A model generated the notes under the pieces. It did not search any database. It worked only from the letters and a program-made list of their open reading frames with translations, and had not been told where the DNA came from. A program made the position numbers and the translations under genes. From assembly GCA_020310875.1 (NCBI GenBank), contig CM035432.1:100704012-100768011 (forward strand): a stretch of DNA of 64,000 bases, in the 5' to 3' direction. Below, piece after piece: positions 46,901-58,807 of the stretch. This DNA is from Ceratopteris richardii. Lineage: Eukaryota; Streptophyta; Polypodiopsida; Polypodiales; Pteridaceae. Within the stretch, counting starts at the first letter, position 1; every line of letters begins with the position of its first letter.

Positions 46901-48150
46901 ACATACAAGGCCTTACTCAGAAGATTACTTCCATCCTTGGCTTCCACTGATCCAATGGACTTCACATTGTGCTTTGTATTATCACCTGTTTGAACTACAT
47001 GATTAGTTTCCTTATTCTCCAAATCAGTCATGAAGGCTATATTACCACTTAGGTGATTGCTACACCGTGAGTCAATGTAGAAGACTCTTTGGTCTTCACT
47101 TTTTCTTTCACAAGTTGCATTCATGATTAAAGTTGAATCTTCTTTTTTATTTGAAGCATAATTGTTGTAGGTATTGTTGTAAGGTTGACTTTGGAAACCT
47201 CTACCTGCATTTCTTCCAAAGTAGCCTCTACTACCTCTTCCTCTTAAATAACCTCTTTGGTTTCTACCACCTCTTCCTCTTGAATTAAAGTTCTATCTAT
47301 ATCCTCCATTATTCTGATTATTATGCCAACAATCATGAGCTAAATGATTTGTCTTACCACAAATCTAGCAAACTTTGGCTCCATCTTTATTGCTTTTACC
47401 TCTTCATCTACCTTTGGAACCTCCTCTTCCTCTTAGGAAGTTGGCTTGACTAGTTGTACCTTCTTCTTCATTTAATTGTTTCTTGCCTTTTCTATTCTTC
47501 TTCTTATCCTTTGAATACATTGCTTGACTTGCACTCTTATCACCATCACCTTTGACATCCTGCTCAAAAGTTAACATGTGTCCTAGCATCTGATTTAAAT
47601 CAGGAGTGAAATGATCTAGTGATAATTCAGTAGACAAAATGAATGGCTTCCATTTCTCATCTCCTCTCAAACCTGTGAGGATTTTGGTGAACAATTTATC
47701 CTCCTCAATATCTTCATCAACTGTTCCTAATGCATCTACAATGTCCTTCATCCTTGTTACATAATCAGAAATGGATTGAGAGGCCTTCTTCTTGAATGTG
47801 GTAAACTCTGCCCACAAAGATGCCTTCCTTGACTTTGTATTATATTGGAAATGCTCCTCTAGAGCATCCCATATGTCATTTGCACTTTCAAGTCCTCTAA
47901 AATGAGGTAGCAAGTAGTCATTGAGTCCTAGATATATAATGCTCCTTACTTGAGCATCCTTCTTGGAACACTAGGATCTCTAAATTTTGGGTTTTCTTCT
48001 TCACCTATGATATAACCTATCAAGTCTTTACTCATGAGATGAGCTTCCATCCTCATTGACCATGCTGGATAGTTTTCTCTATCCAATTTCTCTATCTGAA
48101 GAGAATCTCCCATCCTTTCTTTACTTGTGTATTAATTTCTTCAAGGTTTA
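43985..48150 (-). pseudogene. Copia internal region 2: nearly full-length relic
   Basis: Gag opens at ATG 48113 (MGDSLQIEKLDRENYPAWSM), then a deletion of about 40 bp shifts frame, and Gag resumes at 47913-47404. The zinc knuckle follows with a stop next to it. Protease reads YIDSRCSNHLSGN, with the catalytic DSG changed to DSR (47124-46603). Integrase (46619-46407, 46391 onward) keeps LRSDGGGEYFSN but the catalytic Glu motif reads NGVGKRRNR, Glu to Lys. In RT, YVDD has become stop-VDD at about 44950, and RT/RNase H continues at 44892-43993 to KIEKTVIDD. Only about 40 bp of leader precedes Gag, with no primer site or 5' LTR. Confidence 0.88.
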
Positions 48151-48743
48151 TGATGTGCACATATGTCATCCACATAAACTTCCAAGTTCTTGCATAAGAA
48201 TTCCTTTAGAACATGACACATTAGTCATTGGAATGTGGCGGGTGCATTTCTCCACCCAAATGGCATTACACAAAATGCAAATATGCCCCACTTTGTGGTA
48301 AAAGCTATCTTATATTTCTCTTCTATGGTGATGGCTACTTGATGATGGGCTGAGAAAATCAATTGATGCATCTCCTCTTTAATCTTCGCAACGTAATTAT
48401 CGTTGTAAGTGTATGGTTCTTGCTTAGAAGGTTTGGCCTCTAGAGTCATAGGAATCCTATGAGAGCATATATCTAGGTCTACTCCTTTCAAGTCCTTGTA
48501 ACTCCACACAAACACATCTCGGTACTCTCACAATAGAGTAGTTAACTCTTCTTCTACTTCCACTGTTAAGTCATGTGCTATGTATGTGCATTTTTCTTCT
48601 CCTTCTTCAATTGTGACTACTTTTTTTTTTGTTTTCTCTTGATTATCATAGACTTCTTTAATGCTTGCTTCTCTTTTAGGCATCCATACCATGATTCTTC
48701 TATGGCCTATTTCATACTTTCTAAAGTTCTTTGATACTTCCAT
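48150..48743 (-). pseudogene. Gypsy RT amino-terminal half
   Basis: The frame at 48515-48225 reads MFVWSYKDLKGVDLDICSHR IPMTL, then YTYNDNYVAKIKEEMHQLI, HQVAITIEEKYKIAFTTKWG and CVMPFGWRNAPATFQ, the canonical gypsy RT start. A piece is missing between MHQLI and HQVAI where the first catalytic motif lies. After a stop, EFLCKNLEVYVDDI gives an intact YVDD at about 48165. The element is then cut by copia leader sequence. A charged segment (48743-48528) with KVVTIEEGEEK precedes RT. The continuation is at 37976. Confidence 0.85.
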
Positions 48744-49418
48744 GAGTGGTTCTCCTTCTTACTCTCTCTTAGGTGATTTTTTTCTCTTCTTTTGCTTCCT
48801 TTGAGTACATTCTATGAGTGACTTGGGTCATTCGGTTTGATCCTTCTTTTCCATTTCAAGGGTAGTGGTTTCCACAAAGTACATGTACTCTTCTCTTGAA
48901 CAGAAGGGTTCCATGATAATGGACTCTACATCCTCTTCTAGTATAGGCTCTTCCTCTAATGGTTCTATCATAAAGATTGAAATATTTTATATGTCCTCAT
49001 CGCAATGAGGAGTCGATTGTTCTTTGTTTAGAGCTATATCCATCATGTCTAAGATCTCTCCACAATTGTGAGGCTTAAATTCCTTGTCTAGAGACACTCT
49101 TAGTGCATCAGGAGGATCTTGAAGGGTTCATGAGTGTCATTCATAACCTAAAGTTCTGGATGCTAATCGTTCTTCTTCTTGTTTGGCTACCTTACATATC
49201 CATAGATGATTGTCCTCATGCAACCATGATGTATCTGATTCTAATGAATGCATATACTCTATTTCTTCATGGGTCCTATGAATGGTATTCAACTTTATTG
49301 TGGGTACATCTTGATGGGAATGATCCTTGAAATTAGCTTTCGTTGTCACTCCTAAATGATGCAAGTAAAAAGACTTAGTTCCTTAATCTTGTACAATTTT
49401 CAACTAGCGCATGAATGG
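48744..49418 (-). other. Degenerate protease-RT linker of the gypsy element
   Basis: Short frames only; the minus-strand reading is rich in charged residues and lies between the protease and RT relics, so it is eroded pol. Confidence 0.5.
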
Positions 49419-49850
49419 TCATCTGAAAATCATCTCGTAAGCATGATTTTTTCCAAAATCACAAATGGAAAAGGTATGCTCAAATTCCAAACTACAAGTG
49501 GTGAGTGATATGCATTCTAGTAAGCCTAATGGTTTCTCTATATGTGTGCCATCCATTTGTATCCTCGCTTTTGTGGGTCTAAGTGCTAGCTTACCCCAAT
49601 GTTTCCATAAAGCAATGGTTTCTATGGCTACTTGGGCTCCTGAATATAAGATGGCTTTAGTGGCGTAGCCTTGGTGGGTTATTGGAAGATAGATGTTTCC
49701 TTCTTCCCCTTCCCTCATATCTCCAATTCTTTCCATGTGTATTTCTGCCACCTTCATGTGTGAACCTTCCTGAGAGTAGGTGGTCGCTATCTCTAGGAAC
49801 TGTTTGTAACATGCTTCCACAACTCAGGTTTAATTTTCAACAACTCCTCT
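49419..49850 (-). pseudogene. Gypsy retropepsin (aspartic protease) relic
   Basis: Beginning near residue 60 the frame reads IYLPITHQGYATKAILYSGA, VAIETIALWKHWGKLALRPT, HIEKPLGLLECISLTTCSLE and FEHTFSICDFGKNHAYEMIF. This is the plant gypsy protease pattern, in which the active site is normally (L/I)DTGA; here it reads YSGA, so the catalytic Asp is lost. The end corresponds to the AYEIILGRPF segment that joins RT. Confidence 0.8.
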
Positions 49851-51455
49851 AGGGTAACATGACACTACACTTTGGGTTCTTTATCATATCCATATTCCTA
49901 TGGATTACTGATTCTTTGTTCTCACTATTATGGTGGGTTCTCTCATTCCGATAGATTTAGCTTCCAAAGGTCCTATGAACTGGGGTAATTCTTGTAGGGA
50001 GTTAGATCCAAACTCTTTTTTTTTTCAGTAAGTTTCTCTTCCTCTAAAACATTATATATAGAAGGTATGTCTTGTGGAAATTCTTTCTCCAAGAGATCTA
50101 TATCTTGAATAGGGGGATGGGTTTCTTGCTCTCATCTCCATTTTTCCTCTTGGATTTCTCTTAGAAACTCTAAGGAGTACTTATGTATGGAAGATAGGTT
50201 TTCTTCACCTATCTTCTTTTGGTGTCTCTAGGACAATAGGGATGATGCATTACCTTTTGGTGTCTCTAGGACAATAGGGATCTTCTAGAAGCTGTTCTTT
50301 TCGTTGTTAGAAATCAAGTATTCTAATCTCTCCAATAGTCCTTCAAAGTGTAACTCTGGTTCTGCTATATTACTTGAATTGATATATCGAGAAGCTTCAA
50401 ACATGGTTTGGGCTAATTCTTCCTTCTTCATGAAAAGCTTGGTTCTATCAAATTCTAAGTCTGCTCTTAGATAGTTCTTACTCAAATCAACTAGCTGGGG
50501 TCCCTCTCTTAATCTTTCTTTGTATGCTCGAAACATCATGTCTAGATTTTTAGGTATAGGTTCAGCTAGAACTATTCCTTGTTTCTAGTTAGGGGTTTCT
50601 TAGCTTGACTCTTGCAAAGTTAACTCTAAGATTTTAGCTCTAGTTTCCTTTAGGCTTCCTTTGAGTTCACTTATTTTCCTACTCCAGTTTCTCTTGATTC
50701 TCTCTCGTGAATCGTTCCAAGATTCTCTCTCGAATACTTTTCAGGATTAGGATGTTGATTTTGCAATAGTGCTTAGGCTCTTGTTATAGCTTGGATAGTA
50801 CATATGTAGTAGTGGATCCATCCGAGCTGTGTACAATACCTATCACATTAATGTGATTCACTTTAGAGGCATTTGCAAGGTTCTTAGGCAAATCTCTTAT
50901 GATATGCCCTTAAACACATTGTCCAGAAAATCCTTGAATGTTGTAATATTGTGATTGGCGTGCTATTGGAGGATGTGGGCAATTCTTTATGAAGTTATCT
51001 CCTTTGCACCTAAAGTGTGTTCCTTTAGGTCATCTAGGCTTGGTTGTCTCATCTGGGGCCGTGGGTTAGGGTTCATATACTTCACATTGGCATAGTCAGG
51101 TTCCCAAATGGGCTCCAATGGTGGACTATTGTATTGATATGTTTCCAACTATTTTGGAGACTCTATGTAGTATGCGGGTGGACTATCTACATGGCTGGAA
51201 TCCAAGCTCTTAGAATTGGGATCACTTTCTCTGATCAAGGGTGAAGAAGGCACTAAAGCCTTAGTGAATGTCTCTTCTAGAGTAGCATATTTGACTTGAA
51301 TTACATTAGCTCGAGAAGGTGGCTATTGAGCTAAAATGGGTTGTGATCTTTCTTGAGCCTGACAAGGGTATTTCTGTGGGGGCATGTAGTAATGCAGTTG
51401 AGGATTGTACTGACCTAGGTATCTATCTTGTTGAGGTTATATTTGTGGGTAGTTT
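49851..51455 (-). pseudogene. Gypsy Gag relic with zinc knuckle remnant
   Basis: The minus strand gives a Gln/Pro/Tyr-rich stretch (YNPQLHYYMPPQKYPCQAQE near 51390), then SPPAYYIESPK and WEPDYANVKYMNPNPRPQMR. Near 51030, HFRCKGDNFIKNCPHPP follows: a plant Gag zinc knuckle in which the first cysteine is lost. Downstream pieces such as DLSKNYLRADLEFDRTKLFM (50539-50285) are less clear but in the same orientation. The 5' part of Gag and the LTR are missing, because a plus-strand copia fragment begins at about 51456. Confidence 0.65.
50215..50283. repeat. 38-bp tandem duplication
   Basis: The run ttttggtgtctctaggacaa then tagggat occurs at about 50217 and again 38 bases later; it lies in the eroded Gag region. 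Confidence 0.85.
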
Positions 51456-53230
51456 TGCCGCACATTTGATGAACAGAAAAGTTGGTATGCAGAACAAAGT
51501 CATACAGCTGAAGAATTTGAAGAAGAGGTAAGAAGATGTGAGAAAGGAAAATCAATTGTGGAGGTGAATAGAGATGAAGACTATATGCAAGCAAGTACAT
51601 CCATAAGTGGATTAACAAGAAGGAATGAAGAAGCTCCTATATTTGATGAAGAGGTCTATCCAGACACTTATGAAGAGTGTGAACCAAGAAGGTGAAGCAG
51701 GACTAGAAGGCAACCAAAAAGGTATTCTTATGATACAGAACTATGCATATATGGTCAAAGATGATGAAGAACCTCAAAACTATGATGAAGCAAAAGGTAA
51801 GAAACAATGGGAAGAAGCCATGAAGGAGGACTTCAATGCACTGCAGGAGTTCAAGACATGGGAACTTGTTCCTAAACCAAATGGTAAGAAGGTTATTAGA
51901 AATAAATGGGTTAATAAAGTGAAGAAGCTTCCAGATGGAAGTATAGCCAGATACAAAGCTAGACTGGTGGTGAAAGGTTATGCCCAAACCTATGGCATAG
52001 ATTATGATGAGACATTCCGTGCTGTAGCTAAGATGTCAACTATAAGGACAATAATTGCTATTGCAGCTTCAAAAGGATGGACCCTAAGTCAATTGGATAT
52101 AAAGAATGCATTCTTGAATGGATACATATCAAATGAGGTATACATGGAACAACCTTAAGGGTTTATAGATTCTAGGTATCCAAATTTTGTTTGCAGGTTG
52201 AGTAAGAGCACTGTACGGATTGAAACAAGCTCCAAGAGCATGGAACTATAGACTGGTGAAGTATCTCAATGATCTTGGATATCAAAGTTCAAAAGCACAT
52301 CCAAGTCTACTCATCAAAAGAGCAGAGGAAGGTACAATCTACATTTGTATTTATGTAGATGACATTATAATCACAGGTACTTCAAATGAAGGAATCAAGG
52401 AGGTAAAGAGATTACTTGAAAAAGAATTCAAGATGAGTGATCTAGGAAAGTTGTCATACTTTCTTGGAATGGAAGTCACTTATACAGATCATGGCATATA
52501 TGTATCACAAGAAAGGTATCTTCTGAATCTATTGAAGAAGTTTGATATGGAAAATTGCAGAGAAGCTTCAACTCCACTTGAAGTTAATCACAAGCTCAAT
52601 AAATATGATGGTGCAGAATACAAAGATATGGGAAGTATCAATCTCTTGTGGGTAGTTTGATTTATGCTACACTAACAAGACTTGATCTTAGTTATGTAGT
52701 GGGATTTTTGTCACAATTCATGCATTGTCCAAAGGACCCACATTGGATTGCAGGTCAAAGAGTCCCACATTGTCAAAGCGACTCAGAATGGGCAGGTAAC
52801 CAGGATAACAGACGAGCAACTCATGGCTACATGATATACATTGGTGATAAGCTTGTAAGTTGGTCTTCAAAGAAACAACATACAATAGCATTATCATCAA
52901 CTAAAGCTGAGTACAAAGGACTTGTGGAAGCAGCTTAGGAGGTCATATGGATGCAGAAATTGTTCAAAAGCTTGGGCATTGATCAAGATACACCTACAAT
53001 ACATGGAGATAATATGAGTTCACTTTATCTTGCAGCAAATCTAGTTTTTCATGCAAGGACAAAGCACACAGAGATACACTATCATTTTCTACTAAAGATT
53101 AGATAGCACACATAATGACAAAGAGCTTGGATGGTGTGAAGACCAGCAGATTCAAAAGCATGGCAGGAGTAAAAGAAAAAGAAGATGATATGAAGAAATA
53201 GGGAATGTCAATTAGTGATTGAGGGGGAGC
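51456..53230 (+). pseudogene. 5'-truncated copia RT and RNase H relic
   Basis: It begins in the tail of integrase (TFDEQKSWYAEQ), continues after a frame change into RT (51745-52158: NYDEAKGKKQWEEAMKEDFN, QLDIKNAFLNGYIS; 52220-52660: LKQAPRAWNYRLVKYL, YICIYVDDIIITGTS with intact YVDD) and RNase H (52648 onward: GSLIYATLTRLDLSYVV, WSSKKQHTIALSSTKAEYKG, RTKHTEIHYHFLL). A segment is deleted in the connection just before the first RNase H Asp motif, and stops occur at 52156, 52936 and 53101. It is related to, but distinct from, the family at 54955-61506. Confidence 0.85.
53219..53230 (+). promoter_or_regulatory. Polypurine tract
   Basis: The sequence ttgagggggagc immediately precedes the LTR start TGTTGG at 53231. 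The same tract precedes the LTRs at 54955 and 60464. Confidence 0.75.
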
Positions 53231-53750
53231 TGTTGGAGAAACAATCACTAATTGGACATACATTTGAAGATCAAAGCTCTTGAATAAAACCACATGCCTA
53301 TGTGAAGGGACAAATTCACAAGTGTATTATATTTATAAAGTTAGTTCACTTTAGTTCTAGAGGTTTTTTAAAAAGTCACGAGATTGAGAAATACTATATA
53401 AGTTAGTTTGTATCAACTGATGTGATGAGGAAGACAATGAGAAAGTGAGTTAGTACTCATTTTATATGACTAAGAATAGTCGAGCTTCTCTTTGTGAGAA
53501 AGCACCTGTGTATTTCTAAGTTTTCATAGCTATGACAAGAACTAGTTAAAGTTATGTGTATAAGTCTTCTTCTTCCATCTCTAGTGTTTGTCTTCTCTGT
53601 AATGTTTTGAAGAATTGCAGTTTTTCCAAGCAAGTCAATGCCTGGCATCAAATGTATGTTGAAAGGTTGAGTTTTATGCGGGAACTCGATGCTTGGCATC
53701 GAATCTCAGCTGATAAGTCCTTGTCTTCATATCTGATTTTTATCTACTAC
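53231..53750 (+). repeat. 3' LTR of the truncated copia element, cut at its end
   Basis: It starts TGTTGGAGAAAC after the polypurine tract, and a TATA-like actatataagttag lies near 53391. At about 53750 it stops abruptly and RT sequence of a second copia copy begins mid-gene, so the LTR 3' end is missing. No sister LTR is in the window. Confidence 0.75.
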
Positions 53751-54954
53751 ATGGTTACATTTCAGATGAAGTTTACATGGAGCAACCAGATGGGTTCAAA
53801 GATCAAGTGAGTCCAAATTATGTGTGTAAGCTCAAGAGAGCTTTGTATGGATTGAAGCAGGCCCTAAGGGCTTGGAATTATAGGCTTGTAAAATTCTTAA
53901 AAGTTCTTGGATTTCAAGCATCAAAGGCAGATAGTAGCTTGCTACTCAAAGCAAGTGAAGATGGATTCATTTATGTTTGTATTTATGTTGATGACATAAT
54001 ACTTACAGGAACAGATGATAAAGGAATACAAATGATCAAGAAACAGATGGAGAAAGAGTTCAAAATCAGTGATTTGGGGAACTTGTCATTCTTCTTGGGA
54101 ATGGAGATTTCTTATACTCAACATGGAGTATATGTGACCCAAGAAAGGTATCTTAAAAATTTGCTAACCAAATTTAAAATGGAAGATTGCAGGGTTGCAC
54201 CTACACCATTGGAAGTGAACCATAAATTGTCTAGATATGGAGGAGAAGAATTCAGAGACATGAAGCTCTATCAAAGTTTGGTTGGTAGCTTGATTTATGC
54301 TACATTAACAAGGCCTGATTTGTCATATGCAGTTGGTGTGCTTTCACAATTCATGCATTGTCCTAGAAAGGAACATTGGATTGCAGGACAAAGAGTACTT
54401 AGGTACATCAAGGGTACACTAAGAGAAGGACTGTACTATGGATTTACTTCTGATACAAGAGTGAAGATATACAGTGATGCAGATTGGGCAGGTAGTTTGG
54501 ATGATAGAAGATCAACACATGGATATTTGTGTTATGTGGGAGATAAGCTAATCTCATGGTGTTCTAAGAAGCAACATACAGTTGCTTTGTCATCTACAGA
54601 AGCAGAATATAAAGGTATGGTGGAAGCTGCAAAGGAAGTAATATGGCTAAAGACACTTATGAAGTTTTTTTGATGTGATTCAAAGTATTCCTATTATTTG
54701 TGGAGACAATATGAGTTCTCTATACTTGGCAGCTCATCCTGTGTTTCATGCTAGAACTAAGCATATTGAAATACAATATCATTTTTGAGAGAGAAGGTCA
54801 CTGATAAGGAAATTGAAGTCATACACACTCCTACAAAAGATCAACTTGCAGATATGATGGAAAAAAGTTTAGATGGACCAAAGTTACAGAAGTTCAAAGA
54901 CATGGCAGGAATAAAAAGGATGCAGATAATCACAATTGATGATTGAGGGGGAGC
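53751..54954 (+). pseudogene. Truncated copia copy (RT to RNase H), duplicate of 59260-60463
   Basis: It begins in RT at NGYISDEVYMEQPDG and follows 59260-60463 at a constant offset of 5508-5509 with few differences. YVDD is intact (CIYVDDIILTG near 53985), as are SDADWAGSLDDRRSTHGYL and the KKQHTVALSSTEAEYKG motif. A frameshift in a T run ends the frame at 54672 and a one-base loss (tcatttttgagag) breaks the RNase H tail. It leads through a polypurine tract into the LTR that serves as 5' LTR of the next element. Confidence 0.9.
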
Positions 54955-56067
<1,113 letters not shown>

Positions 56068-56068
56068 G

Positions 56069-56080
56069 TGGTATCAGAGC
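56069..56080 (+). promoter_or_regulatory. Primer binding site (tRNA-iMet type)
   Basis: TGGTATCAGAGC lies one base after the 5' LTR end, the standard plant copia primer site and spacing. Confidence 0.9.
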
Positions 56081-56290
56081 AGGATGTGTCAAAATTGAAG
56101 TGAAGAAGACTCCGACTACTGCAGAAATACAAATCTTTACATCTCGAAGGTGCAAAAGGATAAAGGTTGAATAAAACTTGAAGGTAGACACATTGAAGTT
56201 ATCAAAAGGATAAGAAGGATTAAGATTCAAAGTCAAGGTACATTTATTTCTCATAAAGATTAAAGAATTGGCAATACAGGTAAAGAAACA

Positions 56291-58807
56291 ATGGGAGATA
56301 GTCTCCAAATTGAGAAGCTGGATAGAGAGAACTATCCTGCATGGTCAATGAGGATGGAAGCTCATCTTATGAGCAAAGATCTGATGGGATACATCACAGG
56401 AGAGGAAGAAAAGCCAGAATTTAGAGACTCTAGTGTTCCAACTAGAGAGGAGCTTACAGACATGAAGAATTGGATGAAGAAGGATGCTCAAGCAAGGAGC
56501 ATAATCTACATGGCAGTCAATGACTATTTGCTTCCTCACATTAGAAGACTTGAAAGTGCATGTGACATTTGGAATGCTTTGGAAGAGCATTTCCAAAACA
56601 CAACCAAATCAAGGAAGGCTTCACTATGGGCAGAATTTACTACTTTCAAGAAGAAGGTCTCACAATCAATCTCTGATTATCTGACAAAGATGAAGGACAT
56701 TGCAGATTCTTTAGGTGCAGTGGATGAAGATATTGAAGAAGATAAATTGGTAAGACAAATTCTCACAGGGCTAAGAGGAGATGAGAAGTGGAAGCCTTTT
56801 ATTTTTTCTACAGAACTTTCATTAGATCACTTCACTCCTGATTTGAATCAATTGTTAGGTCATATGCTAACTTTTGAGAATGATATCAAAGGAGATGTTG
56901 ATAAGAGTGCAGGTCATGCAATGTACTCTAAAGACAAGAAGAAAGCTAACAAAGGAAAGCGACAATCAGGTGAAGAAGAAGGTACTTCAAACCAAGCAAA
57001 TTTCATAAGAGAAAGAGGAAATGGCAGAAGTAGAGGAAGAGGCAGAAACAACAAAGATAATGCAAGAGCTTGTTGGATATGTGGTAAGACCAATCATCTA
57101 TCTCATGATTGTTGGCACAATAATCAGAACAATGGTAATTATCAGAACTTTAATCAAAGAGCAAGAGGTGGTAGATTTCAGAGAGGAAACTTCAGAGGTA
57201 GAGGTGGTAGGAATTCTTTTGGAAGAGGTGGAGGAAGAAGCTTCCAAAATCAATCCTATAATAACACCTACTACAATTATGCATCAGATCAGAAGGAGGA
57301 CTCGACTCTCATTATGAATGCAACATGTGAAACCTCACATGAGGACATGAGAGTGTTCTATATTGATTCAGGATGTAGTAATCATTTAAGTGGAAATATT
57401 GCTTTGATGACTGATCTAGATCATAATGCAATTAATCATACAATTCAGACAGGTGATAATACAAAGCATAAGGTAAAGTCAATTGGTTCAGTCAAAGCTA
57501 AAGATGGGAGCACTCTTCTGAGTAAGGTTCTTTATGTTCCCACAATTCCAAAGAATTTGATCAGTGTAGGTCAAATTGTGGAAAAAGGATATGAGGTAAG
57601 GTTCACCAATGATGGATTCTATGTTGAAGACCCTAGTCAAGGGTATAAACAGGTTGTTACAGGAAAGAAGGAAGGGAGGCTTTTCACATTGAAGGTACAA
57701 GGAAATGTTGGACATGCTATGTTCACATATGGAGAGCAAAAGGTGTCAGAATTGGATCTTTGGCACAAAAGACTTGGACACTTCAATGAAAGAGGTATTA
57801 AAGACATGATTAATAATAGTTCAGGGCTTGGATTGCCTAATGTTGCAGGTCAACATATGACATACAGATGTGAGGCATGTCAATTAGGTAAGGCTCATAA
57901 GCAATCCGACTCTAAGCATGGGTTTATGTATTCAGAGAAACTTGAATTGGTACACATAGATGTGTGGGGGCCATCAAAGGACTTCAGTATCAATGGCTCA
58001 AGGTATTATGTGATTTATGTTGATGATGCTACCAGATGGATCACTATCTATGTGATCAAAGATAAGTCAGAAGTATTCAATACTTTTAAACATTATCATA
58101 TGTATGCAGAGAGAATTACAGGACATAAGTTGAAGAGACTAAGGTCAGATGGAGGGGGAGAGTATTTCTCTAATGAGTTCAGTGATTACTTGTGGAATGC
58201 AGGTATAAAGAGAGAAGTTACTTGCAGGTACTCTCCTCAACAAAATGGTGTAGCAGAAAGGAGGAACAGGACTCTTGTTGAGTTTGCAAGGTCCATGATG
58301 AAGGAGAAAAATTGCCCAAATTATTTGTGGGCAGAGGCTGTAAATACAACTACTTATTTGGTTAATAGATTGCCTTGTAAAGCTTTGCAAGGTATGACAC
58401 CATATGAAGCTTGGTGGGGTAGGAGACCTACCTTGGATCATTGCAGAATATTTGGATGCTTGGCATATGCATATGTGCCATCTCAATTGAGGCATAAGTT
58501 GGAGCCTAAGGCAGAAAAGTATGTATTCATTGGTTATGATGATAAGCAAATGGGATACAGGTTGTGGAGTCCATCCACAAAGCAATTCCTTGTATCCAAG
58601 GATGTTACATTTGATGAGCAAGGTACTTGGTATGCAGGTAAATATAATATACATGCAGATGTTGAAGAAGTAGTGGATCAAAGGAAAGGTAAAGCAAAGA
58701 TTCAATTACTTGATGAAAATGAGAATAATGAAGTACAGGTTGAAGTTGAAGAGAGGCCAAGGTTTGATCCAGAATGTGATGAACCAGAGACTTCAAAAAG
58801 TGCATAA
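56291..58807 (+). CDS. Copia Gag-protease-integrase polyprotein (838 codons)
   Basis: Starts MGDSLQIEKLDRENYPAWSM, 224 bp after the LTR. Gag occupies residues 1-250, with a zinc knuckle C261-C264-H269-C274 (CWICGKTNHLSHDC) and a Gly/Arg-rich tail. The protease active site is YIDSGCSNHLSGN (Asp359). The pre-integrase zinc site is H492/H497 and C527/C530. The integrase triad is D557 (HIDVWGP), D620 (RSDGGGEYFS) and E656 (NGVAERRNR), with exactly 35 residues between the last two, as in retroviral-type integrases. All catalytic residues are present. The frame ends at TAA 58805, where the sister at 46391-44952 reads through with Lys, so the stop is a mutation. The downstream frame is in phase. It may still yield Gag, protease and integrase. 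Confidence 0.93.
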   Translation: MGDSLQIEKLDRENYPAWSMRMEAHLMSKDLMGYITGEEEKPEFRDSSVPTREELTDMKNWMKKDAQARSIIYMAVNDYLLPHIRRLESACDIWNALEEHFQNTTKSRKASLWAEFTTFKKKVSQSISDYLTKMKDIADSLGAVDEDIEEDKLVRQILTGLRGDEKWKPFIFSTELSLDHFTPDLNQLLGHMLTFENDIKGDVDKSAGHAMYSKDKKKANKGKRQSGEEEGTSNQANFIRERGNGRSRGRGRNNKDNARACWICGKTNHLSHDCWHNNQNNGNYQNFNQRARGGRFQRGNFRGRGGRNSFGRGGGRSFQNQSYNNTYYNYASDQKEDSTLIMNATCETSHEDMRVFYIDSGCSNHLSGNIALMTDLDHNAINHTIQTGDNTKHKVKSIGSVKAKDGSTLLSKVLYVPTIPKNLISVGQIVEKGYEVRFTNDGFYVEDPSQGYKQVVTGKKEGRLFTLKVQGNVGHAMFTYGEQKVSELDLWHKRLGHFNERGIKDMINNSSGLGLPNVAGQHMTYRCEACQLGKAHKQSDSKHGFMYSEKLELVHIDVWGPSKDFSINGSRYYVIYVDDATRWITIYVIKDKSEVFNTFKHYHMYAERITGHKLKRLRSDGGGEYFSNEFSDYLWNAGIKREVTCRYSPQQNGVAERRNRTLVEFARSMMKEKNCPNYLWAEAVNTTTYLVNRLPCKALQGMTPYEAWWGRRPTLDHCRIFGCLAYAYVPSQLRHKLEPKAEKYVFIGYDDKQMGYRLWSPSTKQFLVSKDVTFDEQGTWYAGKYNIHADVEEVVDQRKGKAKIQLLDENENNEVQVEVEERPRFDPECDEPETSKSA

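Larger units (their letters stand above)
37977..48150 (-). mobile_element. Copia cluster (internal-LTR-internal-LTR) nested in gypsy
   Basis: On the minus strand the order is internal region 2 (48150-43985), LTR (43984-43153, truncated), internal region 1 (42048-38996), LTR (38995-37977). A plus-strand fragment of another copia element occupies 42050-43152. There is no 5' LTR or primer site at the 48150 edge. Gypsy RT sequence resumes immediately there and gypsy RNase H resumes immediately at 37976. The two internal regions and LTRs are sisters and belong to the same family as the plus-strand element at 54955-61506. About 750 bp of gypsy RT/RNase H is lost at the insertion point. Confidence 0.8.

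Noticed and set aside
56345..58805. Minus- and alternate-frame ORFs over the copia polyprotein, including a 186-codon one at 58145-58705
   Set aside because: Shadows of the conserved Gag-integrase frame; translations have no motif.
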